Positions 27,545 to 36,612 of a stretch of 64,000 nucleotides of DNA are shown piece after piece (within the stretch, counting starts at the first letter, position 1; each line of letters begins with the position of its first letter). The notes under the pieces are model-generated. The model made no database searches and had not been told where the DNA came from. It was given only the letters and a program-made list of their open reading frames with translations. Made by a program: the position numbers and the translations under genes. Where the stretch lies: assembly GCA_015482705.2 (NCBI GenBank), contig JADMLA020000038.1, positions 40,651 through 104,650 of the forward strand, in the 5' to 3' direction. The stretch is from Prosthecochloris sp. GTDB lineage: Bacteria; Bacteroidota; Chlorobiia; Chlorobiales; Chlorobiaceae.

Positions 27545-27619
27545 ATAACACATTAAACCACAAGTGCATTGCTCGTGTTGGAAAAAAACTTGCAAGAAGG
27601 GTTGCAAAACCCTAAAATC

Positions 27620-28021
27620 ATGAAAAAGGGGGTTCAAAACTTGCGGCGCAATACTTCACAGAGAATGGCTATAGAGAAAGTCTTCAGAGAACATGAAAGA
27701 CCTTTGGGAGTGGATGAGGTGCTTACCTACGGACGCAAACAGGTGAATTCCCTCAACAAGGCGACTGTTTACCGAAACCTGAAAATTCTCATCGATGACG
27801 GCTGCTTAAAACGAATATCCCATCCTTTTCTTGGAACATTATATGAACGTACCGGAAAAGGACATCACCATCATTTTCATTGCCGTAAATGCAACCGGGC
27901 CTTTGAACTCCCTGGATGTGCCCTGAAAGAAGATGAAACTGCACCAAAAGGGTTCATTGTTGAAGACCACGAAATTTATTTGTTCGGTGTTTGTCCTTCT
28001 TGCGCCAAGCTCACAAAGTAA
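27620..28021 (+). CDS. Fur-family metalloregulator
   Basis: A 133-residue Fur/Zur/PerR-type repressor. The winged helix spans about 10-85 (RMAIEKVFREHERPLGVDEVL, NKATVYRNLKIL). The dimerisation domain has HHHHFHC with two CxxC zinc sites (CRKC and CPSC). The ATG at 27620 is chosen for family length; upstream starts are only TTG or GTG. A six-base stem with a GCAA tetraloop (27598-27613) lies just before the ATG. The subtype (Zur or Fur) is not resolved; the divergent receptor and palindrome suggest direct regulation. Confidence 0.88.
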   Translation: MKKGVQNLRRNTSQRMAIEKVFREHERPLGVDEVLTYGRKQVNSLNKATVYRNLKILIDDGCLKRISHPFLGTLYERTGKGHHHHFHCRKCNRAFELPGCALKEDETAPKGFIVEDHEIYLFGVCPSCAKLTK

Positions 28022-28148
28022 CGCTTTTGCTTTCTGAATAGTCAGAGAAAGAAAATGCAAAGGTTGTGAGGAACCGTGTTTGTTATCATTATGATGACGT
28101 TATTTAACCTGATAAACAACGTCCCCTATTTCTCACAGCATCTCACTA

Positions 28149-30947
28149 CTATGCAACTTCCTCCAGCTTTTTCCTGATCCGATTCTTCTCGTCGCTTCCG
28201 ACTGTCGACAAGCGAAGTATCGGTATCCTGCACTTCGATAGAACAGCATCCTTCAGAGCATCTCGTTCAGCCTGACGTGTTCCTTCACGATGGAAAGCAA
28301 ATCCATCAACTTCGATAACAAGCACGGGACTTTTGTCGACTTTACGAAAAATCAGAAAATCGATTTGAGTCCATGGGTGAGTGGCATAGCTGGATTCTTC
28401 TGCTGTCAAATCATAATTTTCCCTTAAGAGCATCGACAAGGGAAATTGAAAAACGATACCGAAACCCCGATATGCTTTTTCTTTGAGGAGCGCCTCGATT
28501 TCGCTGAAGACAAGGTTCTCGGAATCATATTTTGAAACCCGTTTCTGCTTTTTCAGTACCTTTAAACGCAGCTCGTTGTAATCTGCATAGAGAATATCGA
28601 AAATCGACCGAACCCGACCTGGAATGACCTCGCAATTGTTATACCTGATGTAACGAACAAGGTCAGCGACATTGCCGCTCCCCTCAGCTATCTCTTTGGA
28701 CACTACCAGCCGAAGCTTATCCTGTGCACGGGATACAGCGACATTGAGCAGATTCGGATTATCGATAAATTCATTGGATTCGTTCGATACGGTGGTTATG
28801 ATGATAACCGGCTTTTCCCTTCCCTGATATTTATGCACCGTATCGACATCAATCTGCTGCGAGTTCAAAGACGCCTGCATCCGAGCTTTCTGAGCTCTAA
28901 ATGGTGACACAATGCCTATATCTTCAGGCTTGGCCGAGACCATTTCAGGCAGAACATTCTGTATAATCTCATCAATCTGGCGCTGATTATACGTGCCTCG
29001 CGCATGTCTGCCCTCGACAGTCATATAGGCTTTAAGAACATCGACCTCGCCTTGATCTTGAGTCATGACAAGTAGTTCGCCGCCATAGAACTTCTGATTG
29101 CAGAACTGAATGATTTTTGGATGGCATCGGTAATGCTCTCGCAACAACGTCTCCGGAACTTGAGGGAATGCAGTGCGCACTGCAGAAAGCAGGCTATGCC
29201 GTTCGAACCTGGCATGATCCGGTAGATCGTATTGCAAGGCAATCTTTTTGGCTCGCTTTTCATCCTGTTCGGTCAATACATTTGGCAGCTGCATTGGATC
29301 GCCCACGATAACAAGCTGTTTTGCACAAGCCATTGCAAGAACGCCGCTGAGCAAATCGACCTGGCTCGCTTCATCAACGATGACGCAATCGAACATATGG
29401 CCGTTCTTGAGCGACGTCATGACAGAAAACGTTGTACTCATGATGACAGGATATTCATCGAGAAACTCCTCCGGTTGTTTCCACAGATCATCATATTCGA
29501 ATAATTCCCGTTTACGGTTGTTGTATCGTTCCGCCAGACGGTGCTTGAACAGCTGCATTGAAAGCGCGGTCAGTTTTTCAAGTCGCTCATCGAAACGGAA
29601 TCCTTCGAGCGACTTCTCGAGCAGATACCGCCTCTTTTCCATATCGGCCAGCTTGCGGTCGTAATAAGCCTTCTGCAACAAGGGGATGCGTTCCTCGGCG
29701 CTAACCAGGGAAAAGACTCTTCCTGCCAAACCGAAACGCAAGAGAAGGGCGACCTTCTCAGCAAAACCAACTCGCCTGCCCGAAAGGGCTGAAGCAGTTG
29801 AAGACAATGGAGAGTTTGAAGTAGACGTAGTAACTGAAGGGGGCTGCGAACTGGTTTTCACTTGACGCTTCGCTTGCCTCTCAGAATACAGCCATGCTTC
29901 CAGCAGTTTCCTAGCGGATAATTTTGACCGGGATATTCGATCCCCCACTGATAGATCACTTCTCTGAGTCTCCTCATAGAAGTTTTCGAAGTGCGCCTTT
30001 TCAAGCAGAAGAGCATCAATCTGCTGAATTAATTCAGCCTGCTCGTTTTTCTCGACATACGCATCATCAAGTTCTTGATTTAAAAGGAGAATCTCCTTGT
30101 GCAAAGATGCTTCCTCTTCAGGAATAAGTGTGGGCATTAGAACCGCTTCATCAGTCTGACCCTCGATGAACGTATTCTTGTTTTTTGTGCTGCCGAGAGT
30201 TGCAGCCACAAAATCGAGCCCATACTTCCTAAGCTTTTCCAGCACATTCTCTGTAGCCGAGTTGTTATTGGAAACAACTGCAACACGTTTCTTAAGCAGC
30301 AACATGTTTGCTATCAGATTCAGGATGGTTTGGGTCTTGCCGGTACCCGGCGGACCCTGAACCAGGGAGACGGAATTCTGAATCGCCCTTTCAACGGCCA
30401 TTTTCTGGCTCATATTACAACCGAACGGAAAAATAAGATCCGACGAGACCATACCCGATTCTGGTGACCGGGCAAGCAGAAAGCTGGCTAGAATACTGTG
30501 TCCCGAAACTTTATCCAGATGTCTGTATTTCATCGCAATCAGGGACTTGTCGTCATCCGTCCTGAGAGCAGAGGTCTCGGCAAGTTCCCTGAAATAGGCA
30601 AGCACATCGGGATTATGCCCATTTGATGATTGTAGAGGATGGAGGGAAAACTCAGAAATCCGGCAGCAAAGGGTTTCGGCGGCTCGAAATATTTTCACCC
30701 AATTACCGAACTGTAAAACCTCTTCGATATCGAAAATCAAATTGCCGCGGACGACTACATGACTATTCTCATTCGATATTCTGATAGGTTCTGAAAGCCA
30801 TTCTACGTTCTTTCGGGCATAGAAATAGGTTTTCCCACTTCTGAAAGTCACCCGTGTACGCTCACCGTGCAGACCGATACCCAATACCTGATCCGTTATA
30901 TCATCGCCCTTGATGAGGATAAGATCTTGCCTTGAATTAATGCTCAC
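28149..30947 (-). CDS. Superfamily 1 helicase with C-terminal PD-(D/E)XK nuclease-like domain
   Basis: A 932-residue protein beginning with GTG. Residues 1-150 form a beta-rich N-terminal domain. The Upf1-like helicase core has Walker A GPPGTGKTQT near 200, a long insertion of coiled-coil and Ser-rich sequence (about 260-460), VDEASQVD (motif II), GDPMQLP (motif III), and in the C-terminal RecA lobe the TVHKYQGREKP and NVAVSRAQ motifs. The last 110 residues contain TQIDFLIF...VLVIEVDGFAFH, a PD-(D/E)XK-type DUF2726/Vsr-like endonuclease fold. Helicase-nuclease fusions of this build are common in defence islands. No partner gene is adjacent, so it may act as a stand-alone protein. Antiphage function is an inference. 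Confidence 0.85.
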   Translation of the reverse strand: MSINSRQDLILIKGDDITDQVLGIGLHGERTRVTFRSGKTYFYARKNVEWLSEPIRISNENSHVVVRGNLIFDIEEVLQFGNWVKIFRAAETLCCRISEFSLHPLQSSNGHNPDVLAYFRELAETSALRTDDDKSLIAMKYRHLDKVSGHSILASFLLARSPESGMVSSDLIFPFGCNMSQKMAVERAIQNSVSLVQGPPGTGKTQTILNLIANMLLLKKRVAVVSNNNSATENVLEKLRKYGLDFVAATLGSTKNKNTFIEGQTDEAVLMPTLIPEEEASLHKEILLLNQELDDAYVEKNEQAELIQQIDALLLEKAHFENFYEETQRSDLSVGDRISRSKLSARKLLEAWLYSERQAKRQVKTSSQPPSVTTSTSNSPLSSTASALSGRRVGFAEKVALLLRFGLAGRVFSLVSAEERIPLLQKAYYDRKLADMEKRRYLLEKSLEGFRFDERLEKLTALSMQLFKHRLAERYNNRKRELFEYDDLWKQPEEFLDEYPVIMSTTFSVMTSLKNGHMFDCVIVDEASQVDLLSGVLAMACAKQLVIVGDPMQLPNVLTEQDEKRAKKIALQYDLPDHARFERHSLLSAVRTAFPQVPETLLREHYRCHPKIIQFCNQKFYGGELLVMTQDQGEVDVLKAYMTVEGRHARGTYNQRQIDEIIQNVLPEMVSAKPEDIGIVSPFRAQKARMQASLNSQQIDVDTVHKYQGREKPVIIITTVSNESNEFIDNPNLLNVAVSRAQDKLRLVVSKEIAEGSGNVADLVRYIRYNNCEVIPGRVRSIFDILYADYNELRLKVLKKQKRVSKYDSENLVFSEIEALLKEKAYRGFGIVFQFPLSMLLRENYDLTAEESSYATHPWTQIDFLIFRKVDKSPVLVIEVDGFAFHREGTRQAERDALKDAVLSKCRIPILRLSTVGSDEKNRIRKKLEEVA

Positions 30948-31132
30948 CGATCTGATTATTTCTTTATGGATAAATCGCTTGCAGCAAGCCCGACAGGCGA
31001 ACAGACTAATCGGGATATAGGATTGTTAATAATCAACCATATAAATTAAATACTCCATTAAATACTCCTCTTTCCATATATCAAAGTGATGAAATCACGA
31101 AAGCGAAAGGAAACAAAGTCCCTCAATCACAA

Positions 31133-31327
31133 TTGCGCACCAGATCATTAGACGGTAAGGACGGCATCACGCCTCCAATAGCATACTGCATTGACATTTA
31201 CAAGCAGTTGCTTGCCGGTTTCTACGTGACAAAATGTATTGACAAACAATCTCTATTGGAGAGCTCTTTTTTCAGTGAGGGCAGGATTAGGGAGGCTGTT
31301 TATGAGGGGTATAAACCCCCACTATAA
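31133..31327 (+). other. ORF-like sequence duplicated at 34604 (copy A)
   Basis: A 64-codon frame whose last 48 codons (AYCIDIYKQLL to GRIREAVYEGYKPPL) resemble the end of the frame at 34604-34834 (AYCISRNSQL to GRIKAGYISYKS), with shared AYCI, FF and GRI motifs in the same order. Both end immediately before a tRNA-Val-derived repeat. It has no recognised family and a poor start, so it is more likely a diverged duplicate of flanking DNA than a working gene. Confidence 0.4.
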
Positions 31328-31413
31328 ACACAAAAAGCACGTGAAGACCGTGCTTTCATGCGTATATATGCGGGTGGGTGATAGAGGAGTCGAACCTCTG
31401 ACCTCTACCATGT
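31326..31413. repeat. Direct repeat copy A: 3' half of tRNA-Val plus its terminator
   Basis: This 88-base segment matches 34815-34903 with three substitutions and a one-base gap. It contains the terminator hairpin (31334-31356) and, at 31375-31413, exactly the 3' portion of the tRNA-Val gene from the anticodon loop to the discriminator. Identity stops abruptly after CCATGT, the anticodon loop on the other strand. It looks like the distal attachment site of an element that used tRNA-Val as target. Confidence 0.8.
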
Positions 31414-31560
31414 ATATCGAAACACATCAATCTAAACCACTATATAATAATAACTTAGATCGACGCCCCGATTTTTCGTGTAACAGTCGCGTAACAAAAA
31501 TTTTATCAAAAACGATTAATAACAATCAACAAAAACAACTGCCGTAACGCGCATACATTT

Positions 31561-31845
31561 CTATACAAAAAGCTTTTTCTGAGCTCTGTGAAAAACAGTC
31601 AAGACATAAACGTTATCATTCATAACAGTATACACGACAATATAAGGATGGCTGGAAAAAACCAGCTCTCGAGTACCGCTCAACCGTCCTGTCTTACCGC
31701 TTGATGGATATAATGTCAGCTGCTCTGCGACTTTGAGAATAATCCCTCGAACCAGTTTTTTGGCCGCTGTCGGGTTTTCCTGTACGATATAAGCCTCAAT
31801 GTCTTTGAGCCGATCTCTGGCCTCCTCAGTCCAGATCACCTTCAC
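31561..31845 (-). CDS. RelE/ParE family toxin
   Basis: A 94-residue toxin of the ParE/RelE fold: VIWTEEARDRLKDIEAYI near the start, KLVRGIILKV and GKTGRLSGTRELVFSSHPYIVVYTV, then VLTVFHRAQKKLF. A GTG at 31845 is the preferred start since GGGAGG lies 6 bases upstream; it overlaps the antitoxin gene by 20 bases, the usual coupled arrangement. ParE members poison DNA gyrase, RelE members cleave ribosome-bound mRNA; the intact RELVF and HxxR features fit ParE-type better. Confidence 0.88.
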   Translation of the reverse strand: MKVIWTEEARDRLKDIEAYIVQENPTAAKKLVRGIILKVAEQLTLYPSSGKTGRLSGTRELVFSSHPYIVVYTVMNDNVYVLTVFHRAQKKLFV

Positions 31846-32095
31846 TGTCGCCCTCCCACTCCTTGAGCATATCCTCATGGGATATCACCCGTCCTGCCTT
31901 CACATCTTCAATCCCCCTCTGAATGCTCTCAATCTGCCATTCATTGAGCTCAAGGTACTGATTGATGGCCTCTTCGATGACAAATGATTTCGACCGCCTC
32001 GTGGCTTGCGCCAGTGCCTCGATGCGTTTCTTCGTGCTTGACGCTATTCTCAGACTTAATTGATCCCGAGACTCTTTTTGCTGTGAAGTCAGCAT
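31826..32095 (-). CDS. Ribbon-helix-helix antitoxin of the ParE-like toxin
   Basis: An 89-residue CopG/ParD-like protein: an N-terminal RHH DNA-binding part (LSLRIASSTKKRIEALAQATRRSKSFVIEEAINQYL) followed by an acidic C-terminal arm (EDVKAGRVISHEDMLKEWEGDSEGD) that would wrap the toxin. It is the first gene of the pair and has a 15-bp palindrome 40 bases upstream, expected to be its own operator. Confidence 0.9.
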   Translation of the reverse strand: MLTSQQKESRDQLSLRIASSTKKRIEALAQATRRSKSFVIEEAINQYLELNEWQIESIQRGIEDVKAGRVISHEDMLKEWEGDSEGDLD

Positions 32096-32134
32096 GATAA
32101 GTGATCCTCATTTTTTTACCGTCGTACTGCATTG

Positions 32135-32149
32135 TATTACAGTGTAATA
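32135..32149. promoter_or_regulatory. Operator palindrome of the RHH antitoxin-toxin pair
   Basis: TATTACA-G-TGTAATA, a perfect 7-bp inverted repeat around a single centre base, lies 40 bases before the antitoxin ATG. Ribbon-helix-helix antitoxins typically autoregulate from such a site. Confidence 0.6.
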
Positions 32150-32263
32150 TACAGAAACGATCTTACCAGGCCAAAATGACGATCATGATGCAAGAATGTT
32201 CCAAACCGCTCTATTGAACAAATCCCTCTGCACATTATTTGTCTGGTTTATGGGCTCACATCC

Positions 32264-32863
32264 TCATAGCGTTGCTTCAAGATAAGGCCTTATCACTGAT
32301 GTTACACGACACGTCTTTGCATGATCCATAAGGGCATTGAGGTCTTTCTGCTTTCTTTGCTGATAGAGTTTCAGCGATTCAAGTACTACATCCATACCGA
32401 TGGTATTGCGAAATTTGAAACAATCGGCAAGGGTCTTTTCGGGACTGTAGATCCTCACCGGAATCCCATCAAGCATATAAATTTCAATACCCGAATAAAA
32501 ACATTCCGAGGAAAAACGAAAAACTGTCACCGGCGGAAAATCAATTCTTGGTTGTTCGGCGCCTTTTTCGAGTGCAACGGAAACAGCATGAGGAACCTGG
32601 GTGGTCATCTCGTGAAAAGAAAGGGCTGAAACAAGACAGATTACTCCTTTTGGCACTCTTATGGCAACAGTAACAAGATCAGGATGTTCAAGCGGCTTGC
32701 TCTTGTTTTTTACCCCTATTTCTGCGATTTTTTTCCGGCTGTGATGGGCATGCGTTTCGCCAAATCATGGAAATAATTAAGCGACCAGATTTTCAAGACA
32801 TCGACATCTTTTTACGAACCTTGAGACATCATTCCTGGTTGTAGTGACATAGAACGCTTCGAT
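32264..32863 (-). pseudogene. AbiEi-like antitoxin gene with two in-frame stops and no toxin partner
   Basis: One continuous frame encodes about 200 residues of an AbiEi-type transcriptional regulator: an N-terminal winged helix (FYVTTTRNDVSRFVKRCRCLENL), then VAIRVPKGVICLVSALSFHEMTTQ, PVTVFRFS, GIPVRIYSPEKTLADCFKFRN, ending VIRPYLEATL. It is broken by a TAA at 32777-32779 and a TGA at 32765-32767, and no start codon precedes the N-terminal part. A shortened 130-residue product from a GTG at 32656 is possible. The AbiEii partner normally downstream is missing. So this appears to be a decayed module. Confidence 0.75.
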
Positions 32864-32900
32864 TCAACTTTCGAGTAACGATCGAACACCTGTAACTTGC

Positions 32901-33734
32901 TTACAACTCTTTAAGATCCTTCAGTTTTTCATCTGTCTGTTTCCATGCCTCCCCAGGCATCAGCGGAGCAAGGACTCCAAGGACATACATGCCAGCCGCC
33001 TTCGGGTCCCATGATGTCGAACTGGTCAGAAGTGGGTTCATGTCACCAAGAAAACGGGGATCGCCAAGTTTTTCAAACAGGTTCATCTCGAATTCTGCAC
33101 GGCTAACCCTATGCATTTCGTGTTCCATGTACCGAAGAAAGCAGGACACAACAGATTCAGAGTTGACTGGAATCGTCTGCGATGCATACCACAGATCAAA
33201 CAGATCTCTGCCCTTCTTGCGCTGATAGAGTGCTCGCAGCTTCGTGCCAAGCAGTTCATCCCTGTTATAGCTGGTGATCGACACACTTCCTTTATGCCAT
33301 CGCGAGGTCATCGTGAATGGAATCTGCTGATATCCCAAGACAGTAAAATGCTCTCTTGAATTGATTTCCACTTTCAGCTTCAATGGCAATCCCTCTTCTG
33401 ATTCAACCCGCCAGGTCAGCGTCACCCGTCCTTCCGATTGCTTCCGCTTCGGCTCTCCAAGCCAGGAATTGAGTTTTTCCTGGGTAGCATCCATAACCAG
33501 GCCGATCGAGCCAGGCGCTTTTTGCACCAGGTCGATATCTTCTGAATACCTCACCGGCGAAAGATGGAGCTTGAACAAGGCAGTTCCTCCACGAAATACC
33601 AGATTTTCAGCTATAACTGGATGGCTGTAGAGTTCAACCAGCGCACGACAGATTATCAGGTCCTGCTCAACCTGGGAAAGCTGCTGCCAGGGTGCATTGG
33701 GCCGCCATTCGGTGATGTAATCAAGAGGAATCAT
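32901..33734 (-). CDS. AbiEii-like nucleotidyltransferase toxin
   Basis: A 277-residue protein of the AbiEii/DUF1814 nucleotidyltransferase family. The motifs FRGGTALFKLHL (near 45-56), YSEDIDL (near 62-68; the paired acidic residues), the substrate-binding ELLGTKLRAL and RKKGRDLFDLWYA (near 170-185) are all intact. AbiEii toxins modify tRNA or other nucleic acid acceptors and cause abortive infection or growth arrest. The start overlaps the antitoxin stop by ATGA. It is the toxin half of a type IV AbiE module. Confidence 0.9.
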   Translation of the reverse strand: MIPLDYITEWRPNAPWQQLSQVEQDLIICRALVELYSHPVIAENLVFRGGTALFKLHLSPVRYSEDIDLVQKAPGSIGLVMDATQEKLNSWLGEPKRKQSEGRVTLTWRVESEEGLPLKLKVEINSREHFTVLGYQQIPFTMTSRWHKGSVSITSYNRDELLGTKLRALYQRKKGRDLFDLWYASQTIPVNSESVVSCFLRYMEHEMHRVSRAEFEMNLFEKLGDPRFLGDMNPLLTSSTSWDPKAAGMYVLGVLAPLMPGEAWKQTDEKLKDLKEL

Positions 33735-34513
33735 AGATCTGGACTAACCTTTTCGTTTGGCAGGAGTCGCCATCGCGGATTCTGCCGGACACCATGATAT
33801 GACCGTGACGGTGACAGCGGCGCTGAAACCGGTTTCCGTTCTGCTACATAGGAGGCCAATCCTTCAGCCAGCTCAGTTTCACCAATCAGTTCGAGAAGAT
33901 AACCAAGACGCTGAGACCAGGTAATCGGAGACAATCCTGCTATGGCGATCAGTTTTTCGGCATCGAGGAATTCAGCCAATTCAGCCAATACCGTTGCAGT
34001 ATTGTCAAGTCCTCCAGCATGATGCGGATATCCAACGACATCGAAAGCGGTAACCTCCGGAGTAGACACCTTGAGATAACCTCGCGGAGTATTGAATTCT
34101 CGGGTCGGCATCATAGCCGCATTTTTCCGCTTGATGAAATCCACCTTGACCGTTCCACAGAGAATCCCGGACCTGGAATGCTCCGTGACAACCTGAAATG
34201 CCTGAGGGCGTTGATGGGCAGCGCCATAAAACTCACCTGCGGAAAGAATCCCTGCATAATAGGGTTCTTTCAGATACTCCATCAATTCGGGGATGAATTG
34301 TTTTGCAGGTAGGCATCCCATCTGCCGGTATTCAGGCGGCACGATCACATAAAATCCCCGAAATGGCACAGCAATCGCACCATGGCGCTTCAAACGCCGC
34401 AAGGCTGCTCTGGTAGCCACCATACTTGACTCAAGAACCGCATCGACTTCTTCCCCACTGAAGCAGTACGAGCCTTTTGTTTGCAGACCATCTATGTATT
34501 GAGACAGATTCAT
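33731..34513 (-). CDS. AbiEi-family antitoxin
   Basis: A 260-residue antitoxin: N-terminal winged helix (GEEVDAVLESSMVATRAALRRLKRHGAI, then VPFRGFYVIVPPEY near 50-64) and a C-terminal domain (YAGILSAGEFYGAAHQRPQAFQVVTE, VDFIKRKN, TPEVTAFDVVGYPHHAGGLDN). AbiEi proteins repress their own operon and counter AbiEii. It overlaps the toxin gene by 4 bases. It belongs to the type longer than the broken copy at 32264, so the two are different lineages, not tandem duplicates. Confidence 0.88.
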   Translation of the reverse strand: MNLSQYIDGLQTKGSYCFSGEEVDAVLESSMVATRAALRRLKRHGAIAVPFRGFYVIVPPEYRQMGCLPAKQFIPELMEYLKEPYYAGILSAGEFYGAAHQRPQAFQVVTEHSRSGILCGTVKVDFIKRKNAAMMPTREFNTPRGYLKVSTPEVTAFDVVGYPHHAGGLDNTATVLAELAEFLDAEKLIAIAGLSPITWSQRLGYLLELIGETELAEGLASYVAERKPVSAPLSPSRSYHGVRQNPRWRLLPNEKVSPDL

Positions 34514-34603
34514 ACTGATAAATACATGAATCGATCAAGAAAAGCAACGCTATTCGTTACTTTCGTCAACCGATTCATATATACCAAACATCAATAATAG
34601 AGG

Positions 34604-34814
34604 TTGTTGTTCCGTAACCACAACAACTCAGAAATGTATCGAAAAATAATGTTTTCAGTTCTTCTTAAGCATGAAGCTTACTGCATTAGTCGTAACTCCC
34701 AGTTGCCTTCCACACTGTCAGCGATAAACCGTCTTGTTATGGAATATTCCGAAGAGTTCTTTGTCAATAACGGCAGGATCAAAGCGGGGTATATAAGCTA
34801 TAAAAGCCAATCAC

Positions 34815-34834
<20 letters not shown>
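34604..34834 (+). other. ORF-like sequence duplicated at 31133 (copy B)
   Basis: A 76-codon frame that ends just before the tRNA-Val terminator and whose C-terminal half matches the 31133 frame (AYCI..., FF, NNGRIKAGYISYK). No family is recognised. The two copies lie at equivalent positions relative to the tRNA-derived repeats, so the duplication extends beyond the 88-base near-identical core, but with much more divergence. Confidence 0.4.
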
Positions 34835-34938
<104 letters not shown>

Positions 34939-34994
34939 GAAGGGCAAATAATATATCATTTCATCCGTGAAATGCAAAGCTACAATTGCCGAAA

Positions 34995-36311
34995 TCAGGC
35001 GATTTTTTTCTTTTTGCCGTCTTCGAAATAAAATTCAGGTTCACCCTCTCCGGTAATCACCGACTCGGTGATCACGCACTTCCGCACACCGTTCATCGAT
35101 GGCAGCTCGAACATGATGTCGATCATGATGCCTTCCAGTACGGAACGCAAGGCTCTCGCACCGGTTCCTCTTTCTATCGCTATTTCCACGACCTTGTCAA
35201 GTGCATTGTCCTCAAAAACCAGTTCACACTCCTCCATTTCAAACAGTTTTCTGTACTGCTTGACAAGCGCATTTTTCGGTTCGACAAGTATGTTGCGAAG
35301 CGCTTTCTCGTCAAGTGGGTCGAGTGTGGAAATAACAGGCAGACGACCGATGAATTCAGGTATCAGGCCGTATTCATGCATATCGTCCTGAGACACCTCT
35401 TTGAGAATTTCAGGATCGGATTCGAGCTGCTGTGCCTTGACTTTCGTTCCGAACCCGATAGAGGCTTTTGCAACCCTGCGGCCAATGATCTTGTCGAGGC
35501 CTTCAAAGGCACCGCCGCAGATAAAAAGAATATTTTTCGTATTCACGTTGATGAGCTGTTGCTCGGGATGTTTTCTGCCGCCTCTCGGTGGCACCCCGAC
35601 AACCGCTCCTTCGAGAATTTTCAACAGTGCCTGCTGTACACCTTCTCCGGATACATCACGGGTGATGGAAACATTGGCTGATTTTCGGGCAATCTTGTCG
35701 ATCTCATCGACATAGATAATACCTTTCTCAGCTCTTTCGAGATTGAAATCGGACGCCTGCAGCAAACGGGCGAGAATCGTTTCGACATCGTCTCCAACAT
35801 AGCCTGCTTCTGTCAGGGATGTCGCATCGACGATGGTAAATGGAACTTCGAGGAGATTCGCAAGGGTTTGGGCAAGGAGCGTTTTGCCCGTTCCTGTTGG
35901 ACCTATAAGCAGAATGTTGCTTTTTTCAATCACGACATCATCGTCCTCATGCACCCATTCCTGCGACTCTATCCTTTTATAGTGATTATACACCGCTACA
36001 GCCAGTGATTTTCTAGCTCTTTCCTGGCCGATAACGTACTGGCCGAGAGACTCCATAATGAATTTTGGAGAAATCAAGCGTGGTTGAAAAGGCTGATCAC
36101 CAGCGGGTGCTGACGGTTTTATCGCGCTGATCTCCTTACGAAGAATTTCCACGGAACTCATGATGCATCGGTCGCAGATAAAAGCATTGGGACCTGCCAC
36201 CATACTGTTCACTTCATCACTTCCTCTTCCGCAGAATGAGCACACCACGACATCGTTTCCTCCGCCGCCTGTCTTTCTTTTTCCTTTCATCCCGTCATTT
36301 TCCTTTGACAT
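34995..36311 (-). CDS. clpX: ATP-dependent Clp protease ATP-binding subunit ClpX
   Basis: A 438-residue AAA+ unfoldase. It has an N-terminal C4 zinc domain (VCSFCGRG near 23-30 and ICDRC near 45), Walker A LIGPTGTGKT, Walker B IIYVDEIDKI, the pore-loop region with GYVGDD, and the RKHPEQ (RKH) loop. It delivers tagged proteins to ClpP. A strong GGGGAGG ribosome site precedes the ATG. Instead of sitting next to clpP it is the last gene of a gltB-gltD-DUF4404-clpX run with gaps of 43, 17 and 14 bases. Confidence 0.97.
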   Translation of the reverse strand: MSKENDGMKGKRKTGGGGNDVVVCSFCGRGSDEVNSMVAGPNAFICDRCIMSSVEILRKEISAIKPSAPAGDQPFQPRLISPKFIMESLGQYVIGQERARKSLAVAVYNHYKRIESQEWVHEDDDVVIEKSNILLIGPTGTGKTLLAQTLANLLEVPFTIVDATSLTEAGYVGDDVETILARLLQASDFNLERAEKGIIYVDEIDKIARKSANVSITRDVSGEGVQQALLKILEGAVVGVPPRGGRKHPEQQLINVNTKNILFICGGAFEGLDKIIGRRVAKASIGFGTKVKAQQLESDPEILKEVSQDDMHEYGLIPEFIGRLPVISTLDPLDEKALRNILVEPKNALVKQYRKLFEMEECELVFEDNALDKVVEIAIERGTGARALRSVLEGIMIDIMFELPSMNGVRKCVITESVITGEGEPEFYFEDGKKKKIA

Positions 36312-36325
36312 GGTAAATCCTCCCC

Positions 36326-36595
36326 TTAAAATCCCATCCTTGCCAAACTGTCAAGAACGTGCTGTATTACTATCGATAGTTTGGGATGGTCTTCTTCAAA
36401 ATGTTCAAGAGCATTGCCCAGACGCTCTGTCAATCCATCTTGCTCATCTTCTATAACCACCTCTTCATGAACGAGTCTACCGATATCATTTTTAAGATCG
36501 GTCAGCACCGCACCGGTGCGTTCGTCGACCGTTTCTGTTTGTTCGAGTTCTTCGTGCAACTGCGCGAGCAGTTCTTGTAATCTCTGCTTTTCCAT
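36326..36595 (-). CDS. DUF4404 family protein
   Basis: An 89-residue, almost entirely helical, acidic protein from the ATG giving MEKQRLQELLAQLHEELE. The ELLAQLHEELEQTE opening and the VLDSLARMGF end match DUF4404. The longer in-frame start lies inside gltD and is rejected. No enzymatic motif is visible; the heptad-rich sequence suggests a small coiled-coil protein. It is placed tightly between gltD and clpX. Confidence 0.8.
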   Translation of the reverse strand: MEKQRLQELLAQLHEELEQTETVDERTGAVLTDLKNDIGRLVHEEVVIEDEQDGLTERLGNALEHFEEDHPKLSIVIQHVLDSLARMGF

Positions 36596-36612
36596 GCAAA
36601 AATAAGTTATGG

